Shown here: piece after piece, positions 1-7,201 of the stretch
Numbering within the stretch: position 1 is the stretch's first letter
Layout of the letters: every line of letters starts with the position of its first letter
Origin: Pseudomonadaceae bacterium UBA836
GTDB lineage: Bacteria; Pseudomonadota; Gammaproteobacteria; Pseudomonadales; Pseudomonadaceae
Length of the DNA: 16,320 nucleotides
Assembly (NCBI GenBank): GCA_002296055.1
Contig: DBHE01000002.1
Location: 1-16,320, forward strand
Direction: 5' to 3'
Made by a program: the position numbers and the translations under genes
The notes under the pieces: model-generated
The model's input: the letters and a program-made list of their open reading frames with translations, nothing else
What the model was told of the DNA's origin: nothing
The model's database searches: none

Positions 1-358
1 TATTGGTGCACTGTGGGTGGCCTTTATCAGCCAGGTGGGCATTGCCGCCTTTGTCGACACCCTGGGCGCCATCCTGGCACCGCTGTACGGCATCATCGTG
101 GCGGACTACTACCTGGTGCGCAAACAGCAACTGAACCTGCAGGATCTGTTCAGCGCCGAACCCGGTAGTAGCTACTACTTCAACGGCGGCTGGAACCGCA
201 AGGCGATGATCGCCTTTGCGGTAGCCTCGGTGTTCTCTGTTGCCTCGGTCTGGGTACCGGTGCTGAGCCAGCTACATGGTTACGCCTGGCTGCTGGGCGC
301 GCTGATGGGCGCGGTACTGCACTATCTGTTGATGCGCGATACACCCGCACAGCAGTAA
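1..358 (+). CDS. NCS1-family nucleobase:cation symporter, C-terminal part
   Basis: This is the end of an inner-membrane transporter of the nucleobase:cation symporter-1 family (cytosine, uracil, allantoin or hydantoin permeases). The reading frame is open from base 2 to the TAA at 356-358, giving about 118 visible residues, so the real start lies outside the window; the GTG at 17 is an internal codon. The visible part has a hydrophobic segment running into GIIVADYYLVRKQQLNLQDL, which resembles the conserved NCS1 signature of an (I/V)ADYY(L/V)VR motif followed by a basic loop and a (D/Q)DL(Y/F) motif. Two further membrane helices follow (about AMIAFAVASVFSVASVW and WLLGALMGAVLHYLL). The substrate cannot be decided from the C-terminus. 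It converges on the minus-strand ATPase gene, with a strong hairpin between them. Confidence 0.8.
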   Translation, partial: IGALWVAFISQVGIAAFVDTLGAILAPLYGIIVADYYLVRKQQLNLQDLFSAEPGSSYYFNGGWNRKAMIAFAVASVFSVASVWVPVLSQLHGYAWLLGALMGAVLHYLLMRDTPAQQ

Positions 359-364
359 GGCGTT

Positions 365-431
365 GGGATGCGCTGATCATGTGCGCACACTCTCTGGCAT
401 TCAGAGTCTGTGGCAGTGATCAGCGCATCCC
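365..431. terminator. Long inverted repeat between convergent genes, probable bidirectional terminator
   Basis: A perfect 15-bp inverted repeat (GGGATGCGCTGATCA at 365-379, its complement at 417-431) encloses a 37-nt centre. The centre folds again: CTCTG at 392-396 pairs with CAGAG at 402-406 around GCATT, and CACA/TGTG pairs outside that. It lies 7 bp after the transporter stop and 5 bp before the stop of the convergent ATPase gene. No U-tract follows the stem on either strand, so its role as a terminator is inferred from its position. A palindromic mobile repeat or a binding site is possible. Confidence 0.55.
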
Positions 432-436
432 GGGTA

Positions 437-1135
437 TTACAGCTGCTGCAGGGCCGCGTCGATGGACTGACTGGCCTTGCGCAGCCACACCTTGGTGCGC
501 TGACGCTCCATCATGCTCAGTTGCGCGCCATCTGCGCTTTTGAGGTTGATGGCGGACCAGAAGCTCAGCCCCAGTTTGTCGATACGCTGCAAGGTGGCCG
601 GGTGCAGCGCCGGGATGTCCACCACCGCCAGCAATTGCGCAGCCTGCGCCTCGGCGATCACCTGGTCGATATCGCTGAAGTCGCTGCCACACCCAAAGTT
701 GCGCACCACAACAAAAGGCATAGAGCCGCCGTACTTCTGCTGGAACGCGCGTAGCAGCATGACCGAGTCACGCCCGCCGTCGACCACGTACCAGAACAGG
801 GTTTTAAGCCCCAGCTCAGCGCAGATCTCCAGCACGCCGCTGTCTTCCAGCCAGCGATCCAGAAAGCGCTGACTCTGTGCAGGCAGGTCTACCAGCAACT
901 GCTTGCTCTCATCCTCGCTGGCCAGCTCCACCAACTGATCAATGCTCTCAAAGTCATCCAGCACAATCGGTTGGGTGAACTCGGGGTAGGAGTGGGTGAG
1001 GGTGGCGTGCGACTGATCGGCATCAAAACCCGCGTACAACAGACCGTTATCGAGAAAGTACTGGGAGAGCAGACGCGAGACGACGGACTTGCCCACGCCG
1101 CCCTTCTCGCCACCAACAAAGTGAATGGTACTCAT
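437..1135 (-). CDS. ParA/MinD/MobD-like P-loop ATPase (orphan)
   Basis: This cytoplasmic ATPase belongs to the ParA/MinD/SIMIBI class and reads most like the proteins annotated as MobD-like or as cobyrinic acid a,c-diamide synthase domain proteins. The 232-residue product has a deviant Walker A motif GEKGGVGKS (residues 9-17, signature Lys at 11), a switch-like DADQS at 38-42 and a Walker B-like LLVDLPA around 80-86. The ATG at 1135 is chosen over one 30 bases upstream because AGGA sits 7 nt before it. No ParB, parS-like array, relaxase or cargo gene is visible nearby, so a plasmid-partition role is not supported. It may position or regulate an unlinked protein. Its neighbour upstream, the GH19 gene, is on the same strand but 85 bp away. 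Confidence 0.75.
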   Translation of the reverse strand: MSTIHFVGGEKGGVGKSVVSRLLSQYFLDNGLLYAGFDADQSHATLTHSYPEFTQPIVLDDFESIDQLVELASEDESKQLLVDLPAQSQRFLDRWLEDSGVLEICAELGLKTLFWYVVDGGRDSVMLLRAFQQKYGGSMPFVVVRNFGCGSDFSDIDQVIAEAQAAQLLAVVDIPALHPATLQRIDKLGLSFWSAINLKSADGAQLSMMERQRTKVWLRKASQSIDAALQQL

Positions 1136-1212
1136 CAAAGCGTCCTGTGCTGAGCTAAAAGGCAATCCAATGCGAAATATAGGCCAGCAATGCGACCGAA
1201 CGGTGAAACTTC

Positions 1213-1242
1213 AAAAATGGCTATCGGCTGCGCAGCGCAGCC
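1213..1242 (-). terminator. Possible intrinsic terminator of the GH19 gene
   Basis: On the minus strand a short-loop hairpin of about 7 bp (GGCTGCG pairing with CGCAGCC, 1226-1242) overlaps the last codons of the GH19 gene. It is followed 8 nt beyond the stem by five U residues (1213-1217). The distance to the U-run is longer than ideal, so the call is tentative. Confidence 0.35.
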
Positions 1243-2012
1243 CAGGTCTTCTGGCCGACGATGCCATCAACCAGCAAGCCGGCGCGCTGTTGAAACTGCA
1301 TCACCGCCAGCTCTGTCGCCGGGCCAAAGTCACGATCAATTGACAGCGGATAACCCTGGGCGGCCAGCAGCTCCTGTAGCTCCTGCACCGCATCGCCGAA
1401 CGAGCCGCGGCGCAGGGCCACGGTGGTGCCGCCTTGCGCCTGCGACACCCGCAAGCCCTCCAGCGCCGCCAGCGCGGTCTTGGCTTTCTGCAGATACTGG
1501 CGCCGATCCTCCAGCCCGTTTAGACCACCGTTGACCAGCCGCGTGGCGCGAATCAGATCATCGCGATCAGCCGCCTCGTTGATCTGTCGGGTGTGCCAAT
1601 ACTCACAGGCGATCTTCAGCGACGTCAGCGGCTCGGCCGCCAGCTCTGGCTCGGCCTCCAGAGGCAGGCTAAGACGCTCACTCATTTGCCGGTAGTTGGC
1701 CCGCCCGGTCAGCTGAATCAGTCCGCGCCCCTTGTATCGCCGCCCATCACCACGCTCGGTGTTGCCCAGATCCCGCCGCCCTTCATAGGCAGCGCCGCTG
1801 GCAAATTCCTCAGTGGTACGGAACCCGGCACACTCGTGCGTCACCTGTGCCATAAAGTGCGCGATGCGCAGGCGACTATCGATGCGGTAATGGGCGAGGG
1901 TGGGGGCAAAGGCGGCAGAAATATCACCTACGATGCGCCGCTGGGCATCAGCGCGGGCACCGGAAAAACGGGGAGAAACGGCGAGGATAAAGGCTCCGTC
2001 GACGGGAATCAT
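1221..2012 (-). CDS. GH19 lysozyme/chitinase-like endolysin with peptidoglycan-binding domain
   Basis: Predicted glycoside hydrolase of family 19, the fold used by plant-type chitinases and many phage endolysins. It cleaves beta-1,4 links between amino sugars, probably in peptidoglycan. The 263-residue product has the GH19 core at about 30-165: QVTHECAGF with likely catalytic Glu60, then RYKGRGLIQLTGRANY (92-107) and the CEYW segment near 136. A C-terminal PG_binding_1 repeat follows at about 202-262 (AVQELQELL, IDRDFGPAT, VDGIVGQKTWAAL). The ATG at 2012 is preferred over one at 2051 because GGAG lies 8 nt upstream. There is no signal peptide, as in holin- or pinholin-dependent phage lysins, yet no holin, spanin or phage structural gene is next to it. 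It is either a relic or domesticated lysin, or it acts in another lytic or secretion process. The exact substrate is not shown. Confidence 0.82.
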   Translation of the reverse strand: MIPVDGAFILAVSPRFSGARADAQRRIVGDISAAFAPTLAHYRIDSRLRIAHFMAQVTHECAGFRTTEEFASGAAYEGRRDLGNTERGDGRRYKGRGLIQLTGRANYRQMSERLSLPLEAEPELAAEPLTSLKIACEYWHTRQINEAADRDDLIRATRLVNGGLNGLEDRRQYLQKAKTALAALEGLRVSQAQGGTTVALRRGSFGDAVQELQELLAAQGYPLSIDRDFGPATELAVMQFQQRAGLLVDGIVGQKTWAALRSR

Positions 2013-2101
2013 GGTGGCAGCTCCGTGGATTGCTTTCATAGCAAACGGCACTGCCCAACGACGCCGCTGATCTGTTCTCGATTCAGCTTAGCCGCTATCG
2101 A

Positions 2102-3055
2102 CTAGAGCGCCAGCGGCAGACCTACCGGCACCACCCGATGCTCCAAAAGCAGACGGGCAAAATGCTGCGGATCCTTCACCAGCACGCCGGCCTGCCCGGC
2201 AAATTCCTCTGCCGCGATCTGCCGCGAGAGCCAGAAGCGCAGCGCAGCCAGCCGCAGCATGGCGGGCCAGCACTGCGCCTCAACCGCAGTAAAAGGGCGC
2301 CGCGCGGCGTAGCCTGCCAACAGGGCGCGCGCGCGCCGAGGCTGCAGCGCACCATCGTCACCAAGACACCAGTCGTTCACGGCAATCGCCACGTCGTACA
2401 ACATCCAGCCACTGGCCGCGTTATAAAAGTCGATCACACCGCTCAGGTGGTGACCGTCAAACAGCACGTTGTCACGGAACAGATCAGCGTGTAGCACAGC
2501 GCGCGGCAGGCCCGGATCCTGCCGGCGCCAATGCACCAGCTGGGTCAACAAGGTCTCCAGCACCTCGGCCAGTTCACCGCTGCGCTGCGAGAGCTGGCGA
2601 CGCGCCTGATCCTGCATCCAGTCAACCCCGCGTTCATCCGCCCGGGCCAGCGCGGTGTCACGGGTGGCCAGGTGCAACTGTGCCAACCAGCCACCAACGG
2701 CCTCGCAGTGACTGGCGTCCGGCTGCTCGATGTGCCGCCCGGCCAGGCGCGGCTGCAACAGCGCGGGGCGCTCCTTGAGCTGGTGGATGCAGTGGCCGCG
2801 GCGATCGGCAACAGCGTAGGGCACGGCCAGGCCGGCGTCTTGCAGGCAGGCCAGCAGCTCGACCAGGAACGGCAGAACCGCCGGATCACCGCGCTCAACC
2901 AGGGTGAGCACAAAGTCGCCCTGCTCGCAGCTGACAAAGAAATTGCTGTTCTCGCTGCCGCCTTCAATGCCCTGAAAGCCAATCAGGCGCCCCAGGTCAA
3001 AGCCGGCGACAAAGGTCTCCAACTCGGCCTGCGCCAGCGGGGTAAATACCGACAC
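2102..3055 (-). CDS. thrB: Homoserine kinase, APH-fold type
   Basis: ATP-dependent phosphorylation of L-homoserine to O-phosphohomoserine, the step before threonine synthase, in the cytoplasm. The 317-residue protein belongs to the aminoglycoside-phosphotransferase-like ThrB found in pseudomonads and rhizobia, not the GHMP-type ThrB of enterics. Visible features are an N-terminal GGSENSNFFV nucleotide-binding loop (about 32-41), the catalytic loop VLHADLFRDNVLF with Asp and Asn, and the metal-binding IDFYNA, equivalent to the kinase DFG. The start is GTG (3053-3055), with only a weak GAG-type ribosome site. It lies 8 nt downstream of the DUF2782 stop codon, so translational coupling within a two-gene operon is likely. 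From memory, the same pair next to polA occurs in P. aeruginosa. Confidence 0.93.
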   Translation of the reverse strand: MSVFTPLAQAELETFVAGFDLGRLIGFQGIEGGSENSNFFVSCEQGDFVLTLVERGDPAVLPFLVELLACLQDAGLAVPYAVADRRGHCIHQLKERPALLQPRLAGRHIEQPDASHCEAVGGWLAQLHLATRDTALARADERGVDWMQDQARRQLSQRSGELAEVLETLLTQLVHWRRQDPGLPRAVLHADLFRDNVLFDGHHLSGVIDFYNAASGWMLYDVAIAVNDWCLGDDGALQPRRARALLAGYAARRPFTAVEAQCWPAMLRLAALRFWLSRQIAAEEFAGQAGVLVKDPQHFARLLLEHRVVPVGLPLAL

Positions 3056-3063
3056 GGCTCAAC

Positions 3064-3348
3064 TCACCACTCAAAGATCTTCCAGGAAGGGATACGCAGC
3101 CCGTCGGGCTGGTCAGAGCGCACGTAGTTGCCGTCTTCATCCACGGCTACCAGATAGTAGGGCGCACCGCTGTTGGGGATAACCTTGATGGCATAAAGGA
3201 AGCCGTTGACGCGGTACTCCTCAACCGTGCGATCACCTTCCTGACGGATGGTTACTTCCGGATCACCCGGGACCGCATCCTGCGCCATGACCGATGCACT
3301 GCCCAACAACAGCGCGGCGGCCAATCCAAAGCCAAATTTGCGAATCAT
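3064..3348 (-). CDS. Small exported DUF2782 protein
   Basis: This 94-residue protein of unknown function matches the DUF2782 family, which is typically encoded next to polA and thrB in pseudomonads. A Sec signal peptide is clear: the positively charged MIRK, a hydrophobic stretch to about residue 20 and the cleavage motif VMA-Q near 21-23. The mature part of about 70 residues has no cysteine and is rich in charged and aromatic residues, with the pattern EEYRVNGFLYAIKVIP followed by a tyrosine-rich strand, and it ends in PSWKIFEW. It is probably periplasmic. The ATG has AAAGGA upstream (about 3357-3362), and the gene is divergent from polA with a shared gap of 72 bp. Function cannot be deduced. 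Confidence 0.88.
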   Translation of the reverse strand: MIRKFGFGLAAALLLGSASVMAQDAVPGDPEVTIRQEGDRTVEEYRVNGFLYAIKVIPNSGAPYYLVAVDEDGNYVRSDQPDGLRIPSWKIFEW

Positions 3349-3420
3349 GGTAGTCTTGTCCTTTGCCTGAATGATGCTTTCATTCTAGCCCCATTGGCTC
3401 CCGAATTGTTGACCTGACGC
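3349..3420. promoter_or_regulatory. Divergent promoter region between DUF2782-thrB and polA
   Basis: This 72-bp gap must hold the promoters for both directions unless they lie inside the genes. On the minus strand a TAGAAT hexamer (3380-3385) is a reasonable -10 for the DUF2782-thrB unit, but its -35 is poor. On the plus strand TTGCCT (3363-3368) lies 17 bp before TAGCCC, a weak candidate for polA. polA itself has no obvious Shine-Dalgarno sequence, which would keep synthesis low. Confidence 0.35.
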
Positions 3421-6165
3421 ATGACAGACACCACACCCCTGATCCTGGTGGACGGCTCGTCCTACCTTTATCGCGCCTTCCACGCGCTGCCCCCGCTGAC
3501 CACCAGCAAAGGCCTGCCCACCGGCGCCGTCAAGGGCGTGCTGAACATGCTGAAAAGCTTGCTCAAGCAGTATCCCAAAAGCCCTATTGCCGTGGTGTTT
3601 GACGCCAAGGGGCCGACTTTCCGCGACGAGATGTTCGAGCAGTACAAGTCGCACCGCCCGCCCATGCCTGACGACCTGCGCGCCCAGATCGAGCCCCTGC
3701 ACGCCGCCGTGCGCGCACTCGGCCTGCCGCTGCTGTGCGTGGACGGCGTGGAAGCCGACGACGTGATCGGCACCCTGGCGCGCCAGAGCGCCGACGCCGG
3801 CCGTGCGGTGGTGATCTCCACCGGCGACAAGGACATGGCGCAGCTGGTCGACGAACACATCACCCTGGTCAACACCATGACCAACACCGTCATGGACATT
3901 CAGGGCGTACATGACAAGTTTGGTATTGGCCCCGAGCTAATCATCGACTACCTGGCGCTGATGGGCGACAAGGTGGATAACATTCCAGGCGTACCCGGCG
4001 TTGGCGAGAAGACAGCCCTGGGCCTGCTGACCGGCGTGGGCGGCGGCCTGGACGTGATCTACAACAGTCTGGACAAGGTGCCGGAGCTGCCGATTCGCGG
4101 CGCCAAAAAGCTGCCCGAGAAGCTCGAAGAGCACAAGGAAATGGCCTACCTGTCCTACCAGCTGGCCACCATCAAGCTGGATGTACCGCTGGAGGTACAG
4201 GTTGACGCACTGCAGCCCAGCGCCGCCAACCGCGAGGCGCTGATCGAGCTGTACCGCGAGATGGAGTTCAAGAGCTGGCTGGACGACCTGCTGCGCGAGG
4301 CCAAGGCCGAAGGCCAAGCCAGTGACAGCGGCGATGCCCCCGAACTAGCGCAAGAAAACCAGTACGAGATCATCACCGAGCAGGCTGACTTTGACCGCTG
4401 GCTCGGCAAGCTCGAAGCCGCCGAGCTCTTCGCCTTCGATACCGAAACCACCAGCATCGACGCCCAGCGCGCCGAGCTGGTCGGCGTGTCGCTGGCGGTT
4501 CAGCCCCACGAGGCAGCCTACATTCCGGTTGCTCACAGCTATATGGGCGTACCCGATCAGCTGGATCGCGACAAGGTACTCGCCGCGCTCAAGCCCTATC
4601 TGGAAGACCCAGCCAAGGCCAAGGTCGCGCAGCACGCCAAGTACGACATCAACGTGCTGGCCCACTACCACATCCGCGTGCAGGGCGTGGCCTTTGACAC
4701 CATGCTCGAATCCTACGTGCTGGACGCCACCGCCACCCGTCACGACATGGACAGCCTGTCGCTCAAGTACCTCGGCCAGGGCACCATCAAGTTTGAAGAG
4801 ATCGCCGGCAAGGGCAGCAAGCAGCTGACCTTTGATCAGATTGCACTGGAGCAGGCCGGCCCCTACGCCGCCGAAGACGCCGACGTCACCCTGCGCCTGC
4901 ACCAGACCCTGTGGGCCAAACTGCAGCCGCAAGCGTCACTGGCGCGCGTGCTGCAGGAAATTGAAATGCCGCTGATGCCGGTGCTGGCACGCATCGAGCG
5001 CAACGGCGCGCTGGTCGATGCCAAGCTGCTGGGCAAGCAGAGCATTGAGCTGGGCGACAAGATGGTCGCGCTGGAACGCCAGGCGTTCGAGCTGGCGGGC
5101 GAGGAGTTCAACCTTGGCTCGCCCAAGCAGCTGGGCGCCATCCTGTATGAAAAGCAGGGCCTGCCGGTGCTGTCAAAAACCGCCAAGGGCCAGCCCTCGA
5201 CCGCCGAGGCGGTACTGGCCGAGCTGGCCGAGCAGGGCTTCGAGCTGCCGCAGGTGATCATGCAGTACCGCAGCGTCAGCAAGCTCAAGAGCACCTACAC
5301 TGACCGCCTGCCGGAGCAGATCAACCCGCGCACCGGGCGCATCCACACCTCCTATCATCAGGCCGTGGCCGCTACCGGGCGCCTGTCGTCATCCGACCCG
5401 AACCTGCAGAACATCCCGATCCGCACCACCGAGGGCCGACGCATTCGTCAGGCCTTTGTCGCGCCCAAGGGCTACAAGCTGCTGGCCGCCGACTACTCGC
5501 AGATCGAGCTGCGCATCATGGCGCATCTGGCCCAGGACGCCGGCCTGCTGGATGCCTTCAAGCACGATCTGGACGTACACCGCGCTACCGCCGCCGAAGT
5601 CTTCGGGGTCGAGCTGGACGAGGTCAGCTCCGATCAGCGCCGCAGCGCCAAGGCAATCAACTTCGGCCTGATCTACGGCATGAGCGCCTTCGGCCTCGCC
5701 AAGCAGATCGGCGTCGAACGCAAGCAGGCCCAGGCCTACATCGACCGTTACTTCGCCCGCTACCCGGGCGTGCTCAGCTACATGGAGCGCACCCGCGAGC
5801 AGGCCAGCGAGCAGGGCTATGTCGAAACCCTGTTTGGCCGCCGTCTGTACCTGCCGGAAATTCACGCCAAGAACCAGGCCATGCGCAAGGCCGCCGAACG
5901 CACCGCCATCAACGCGCCAATGCAAGGCACCGCCGCCGACATCATCAAGCGCGCGATGATCAAGGTAGAGGCCTGGCTGAACGACAGCAGCCTGGACGCC
6001 CGAGTCATCATGCAGGTACACGACGAACTGGTACTGGAAGTGCACGAGGACCAGATCGACGCAGTGACTAAAGGCCTCAAGGACCACATGGCCCAGGCCG
6101 CCGAACTCGATGTGCCGCTGGTAGTCGAGGTAGGGGTGGGTGATAACTGGGACGAAGCGCACTAG
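3421..6165 (+). CDS. polA: DNA polymerase I
   Basis: Family A DNA polymerase for Okazaki-fragment processing and repair synthesis. All three modules are present in the 914 residues. The N-terminal 5' nuclease domain (about 1-290) includes [31 protein letters not shown] and [18 protein letters not shown]. The 3'-5' proofreading exonuclease (about 315-510) has DTET with Asp340 and Glu342, the [12 protein letters not shown] segment and YAAEDADVT, so proofreading looks intact. The polymerase domain has motif [11 protein letters not shown] (Asp691), the O-helix [15 protein letters not shown] and motif [11 protein letters not shown] (Asp868). Length and residue spacing are as in E. coli Pol I, with a constant offset of 14. 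The ATG at 3421 matches the conserved N-terminus. It is monocistronic, followed by a repeat and a hairpin terminator. Confidence 0.98.
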   Translation: MTDTTPLILVDGSSYLYRAFHALPPLTTSKGLPTGAVKGVLNMLKSLLKQYPKSPIAVVFDAKGPTFRDEMFEQYKSHRPPMPDDLRAQIEPLHAAVRALGLPLLCVDGVEADDVIGTLARQSADAGRAVVISTGDKDMAQLVDEHITLVNTMTNTVMDIQGVHDKFGIGPELIIDYLALMGDKVDNIPGVPGVGEKTALGLLTGVGGGLDVIYNSLDKVPELPIRGAKKLPEKLEEHKEMAYLSYQLATIKLDVPLEVQVDALQPSAANREALIELYREMEFKSWLDDLLREAKAEGQASDSGDAPELAQENQYEIITEQADFDRWLGKLEAAELFAFDTETTSIDAQRAELVGVSLAVQPHEAAYIPVAHSYMGVPDQLDRDKVLAALKPYLEDPAKAKVAQHAKYDINVLAHYHIRVQGVAFDTMLESYVLDATATRHDMDSLSLKYLGQGTIKFEEIAGKGSKQLTFDQIALEQAGPYAAEDADVTLRLHQTLWAKLQPQASLARVLQEIEMPLMPVLARIERNGALVDAKLLGKQSIELGDKMVALERQAFELAGEEFNLGSPKQLGAILYEKQGLPVLSKTAKGQPSTAEAVLAELAEQGFELPQVIMQYRSVSKLKSTYTDRLPEQINPRTGRIHTSYHQAVAATGRLSSSDPNLQNIPIRTTEGRRIRQAFVAPKGYKLLAADYSQIELRIMAHLAQDAGLLDAFKHDLDVHRATAAEVFGVELDEVSSDQRRSAKAINFGLIYGMSAFGLAKQIGVERKQAQAYIDRYFARYPGVLSYMERTREQASEQGYVETLFGRRLYLPEIHAKNQAMRKAAERTAINAPMQGTAADIIKRAMIKVEAWLNDSSLDARVIMQVHDELVLEVHEDQIDAVTKGLKDHMAQAAELDVPLVVEVGVGDNWDEAH

Positions 6166-6181
6166 CGGCCCTTTAGGCTGA

Positions 6182-6227
6182 GCTACAAGCCGCAAGCTTG
6201 CGGCTTGCAGCTTGAAGCTTGCCGCTG
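6182..6227 (+). repeat. Heptamer repeat cluster (GCTTGNN units) with a perfect 22-bp palindrome
   Basis: Just after polA, degenerate 7-base units follow one another: GCTACAA, GCCGCAA, GCTTGCG, GCTTGCA, GCTTGAA, GCTTGCC. Within them, 6186-6207 is a perfect 22-bp palindrome centred on AAGCTT, able to form a hairpin in polA mRNA. The same unit appears, in a cleaner form, at 13735-13762, so this is a dispersed intergenic repeat type. Confidence 0.7.
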
Positions 6228-6258
6228 AAAACGACAGCGCCTAAGCGCTGCCGTTTTC
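6227..6258. terminator. Bidirectional hairpin terminator downstream of polA
   Basis: The arms GAAAACG-A-CAGCGC (6227-6240) and GCGCTG-C-CGTTTTC (6245-6258) pair with one A/C mismatch around a CTAA loop. Four T residues lie within the 3' arm on each strand. It would end polA transcription and insulate the sRNA promoter that starts 28 bp further on. Confidence 0.7.
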
Positions 6259-6285
6259 ATAACCCTTCCGTCTAAATCTTTTTTT

Positions 6286-6313
6286 GAACTTATCCTGAAC
6301 CCACCCGGTCAGA
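6286..6313 (+). promoter_or_regulatory. AlgU/sigma-E-type promoter of the ErsA-like sRNA
   Basis: GAACTT (6286-6291), a 17-nt spacer and TCAGA (6309-6313) fit the known AlgU (sigma-22, RpoE-like) consensus GAACTT-N16/17-TCTGA with one mismatch. A run of seven T residues (6279-6285) touches the -35 box. The predicted start is near 6318-6320. No sigma-70 hexamers of similar quality are seen here. Confidence 0.8.
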
Positions 6314-6317
6314 ACTT

Positions 6318-6453
6318 ATGAACGGCTTGAGAGCCATTCATGCTCCTTAGATGTGATTTAGTGTTGGCAGAAAAACCGGGCACTCCCTTTCCTAGCACAG
6401 CCCGGTCAGTTAACCCCGAGCCTCCCTCCCCATAGAAGCTCGGGGTTTTTTTT
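6318..6453 (+). ncRNA. ersA: ErsA-like small regulatory RNA (Spot 42 locus, polA-engB gap)
   Basis: An unannotated RNA of about 136 nt is bounded by a precise AlgU-type promoter and an intrinsic terminator. Three stems are visible. Stem 1 (6318-6341): ATGAA-C-GGCT pairs with AGCC-A-TTCAT around TGAG. Stem 2 (6375-6406): ACCGGGC pairs with GCCCGGT around an 18-nt loop containing the pyrimidine tract CTCCCTTTCCT. Stem 3 is the terminator, with a CTCCCTCCCC loop. The region from 6342 to 6374 looks single-stranded. Established knowledge: P. aeruginosa ErsA is an AlgU-dependent, Hfq-associated RNA of about 132 nt in the polA-engB gap that regulates algC, oprD and biofilm genes, and E. coli Spot 42 sits in the same position. 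Position, length and promoter support the identity; I could not align sequences. The CU-rich loops are natural candidates for mRNA pairing (inference). Confidence 0.82.
6412..6453 (+). terminator. Intrinsic terminator of the ErsA-like sRNA
   Basis: The perfect 10-bp stem AACCCCGAGC (6412-6421) with GCTCGGGGTT (6438-6447) has a 16-nt pyrimidine-rich loop and runs into eight T residues (6446-6453). It also lies just beyond the engB stop codon on the opposite strand, but the minus-strand side lacks a U-tract. Confidence 0.92.
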
Positions 6454-6462
6454 GCCTAAAAT

Positions 6463-7110
6463 TCAGCTCTCGCCAGTTTCCAGCTCAGCTGGCTCAGCCG
6501 GGAACAACCACTGCGCCAGCCGCGCGTGGGCCTCATCAACACCCATACGCTTGGGCGAGGAGAACAGCTGAACGCTGGCGTTGGAGCGCAGCTCCTTGCG
6601 CATACGCGTCTGCACCTTGAGCAGTGCATTTTTGGCAGCGCCAAAAGCCATCTTGTCGGCCTTGCTGAGTAGCACGTGGGCCGGAATATCACTCTTGCGC
6701 GCCCATTCCAGCATCATGCAGTCAAAGTCCGACAACGGATGACGCAGGTCCATCACCAACACCAGTCCCACCAGGCTCTGGCGACCGGTCAGGTAGGCAT
6801 CCAGATGTTGTTGCCAGTGCGCCTTCAGCTCCAGCGGCACCTTGGCGTAACCGTAACCGGGCAAGTCAACCAGGCGCCGCTCGTCATCCAGCCGGAAGAA
6901 GTTGATCAGCTGGGTGCGGCCCGGCGTCTTCGAGGTGCGCGCCAGCCGCGCGTGCGTCAAGGTATTCAGGGCACTCGACTTGCCCGCATTGGAGCGTCCG
7001 GCAAAGGCCACTTCGAGCCCGAGATCGGGCGGGCATTGGGACACCAAGCTGGCGCTTTTGATAAAGGTGGCCTGCTGACACAGGGAGACGAGGGGGGTGC
7101 TGGAGGACAT
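6463..7110 (-). CDS. engB: Ribosome biogenesis GTP-binding protein EngB (YihA/YsxC)
   Basis: Essential small GTPase of the TrmE-Era-EngA-YihA-Septin family, which acts in the cytoplasm in late assembly of the 50S ribosomal subunit. The 215-residue product has G1 GRSNAGKSS (38-46), the G2 region KTPGRTQ (61-67), G3 [10 protein letters not shown] (82-91) and G4 LSKADK (148-153), all standard for EngB. The C-terminal tail is acidic and slightly longer than usual. The ATG at 7110 follows CGGGA with a 5-nt spacer. It is convergent with the sRNA and divergent from cytochrome c4, as in other pseudomonads. A GC-rich near-palindrome at 7121-7144 lies in its 5' leader. Confidence 0.96.
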   Translation of the reverse strand: MSSSTPLVSLCQQATFIKSASLVSQCPPDLGLEVAFAGRSNAGKSSALNTLTHARLARTSKTPGRTQLINFFRLDDERRLVDLPGYGYAKVPLELKAHWQQHLDAYLTGRQSLVGLVLVMDLRHPLSDFDCMMLEWARKSDIPAHVLLSKADKMAFGAAKNALLKVQTRMRKELRSNASVQLFSSPKRMGVDEAHARLAQWLFPAEPAELETGES

Positions 7111-7120
7111 GGTATTCCCG

Positions 7121-7144
7121 TTGGGGCCGGCCGTGCCGGCCCAA
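7121..7144. other. GC-rich inverted repeat in the engB leader
   Basis: GGGCCGGC (7124-7131) and GCCGGCCC (7135-7142) pair around CGT and are flanked by TTG/CAA. It lies 10 bp upstream of the engB start codon, so on the engB transcript it would form a stable hairpin close to the ribosome site. It could limit translation or be an operator; no function is shown. Confidence 0.45.
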
Positions 7145-7156
7145 GACTGATGACAT

Positions 7157-7185
7157 TCACGTTTGAGGCCCGCTTAGTATATAAT
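7157..7185 (+). promoter_or_regulatory. Probable sigma-70 promoter for cytochrome c4
   Basis: A perfect TATAAT (7180-7185) is preceded, with a 17-bp spacer, by TTCACG (7157-7162; four of six -35 consensus bases). The start would be near 7191-7193, leaving a leader of about 225 nt before the cytochrome gene. The reverse strand has TATACT (7177-7182) overlapping it, a possible -10 for engB with a poor -35. Confidence 0.55.
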
Positions 7186-7201
7186 GCCGCGGTTATGGGA
7201 A

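Noticed and set aside
2013..2051. ATG starts at 2051 or 2039 for the GH19 gene
   Set aside because: Neither has a ribosome site, whereas the ATG at 2012 has GGAG at 8 nt. The extra residues do not form a signal peptide.
5389..6195. 268-codon open frame on the minus strand inside polA
   Set aside because: It is antisense to the polymerase domain, whose motifs are intact. The product is Val/Gly/His-rich low-complexity sequence typical of shadow frames in GC-rich DNA.
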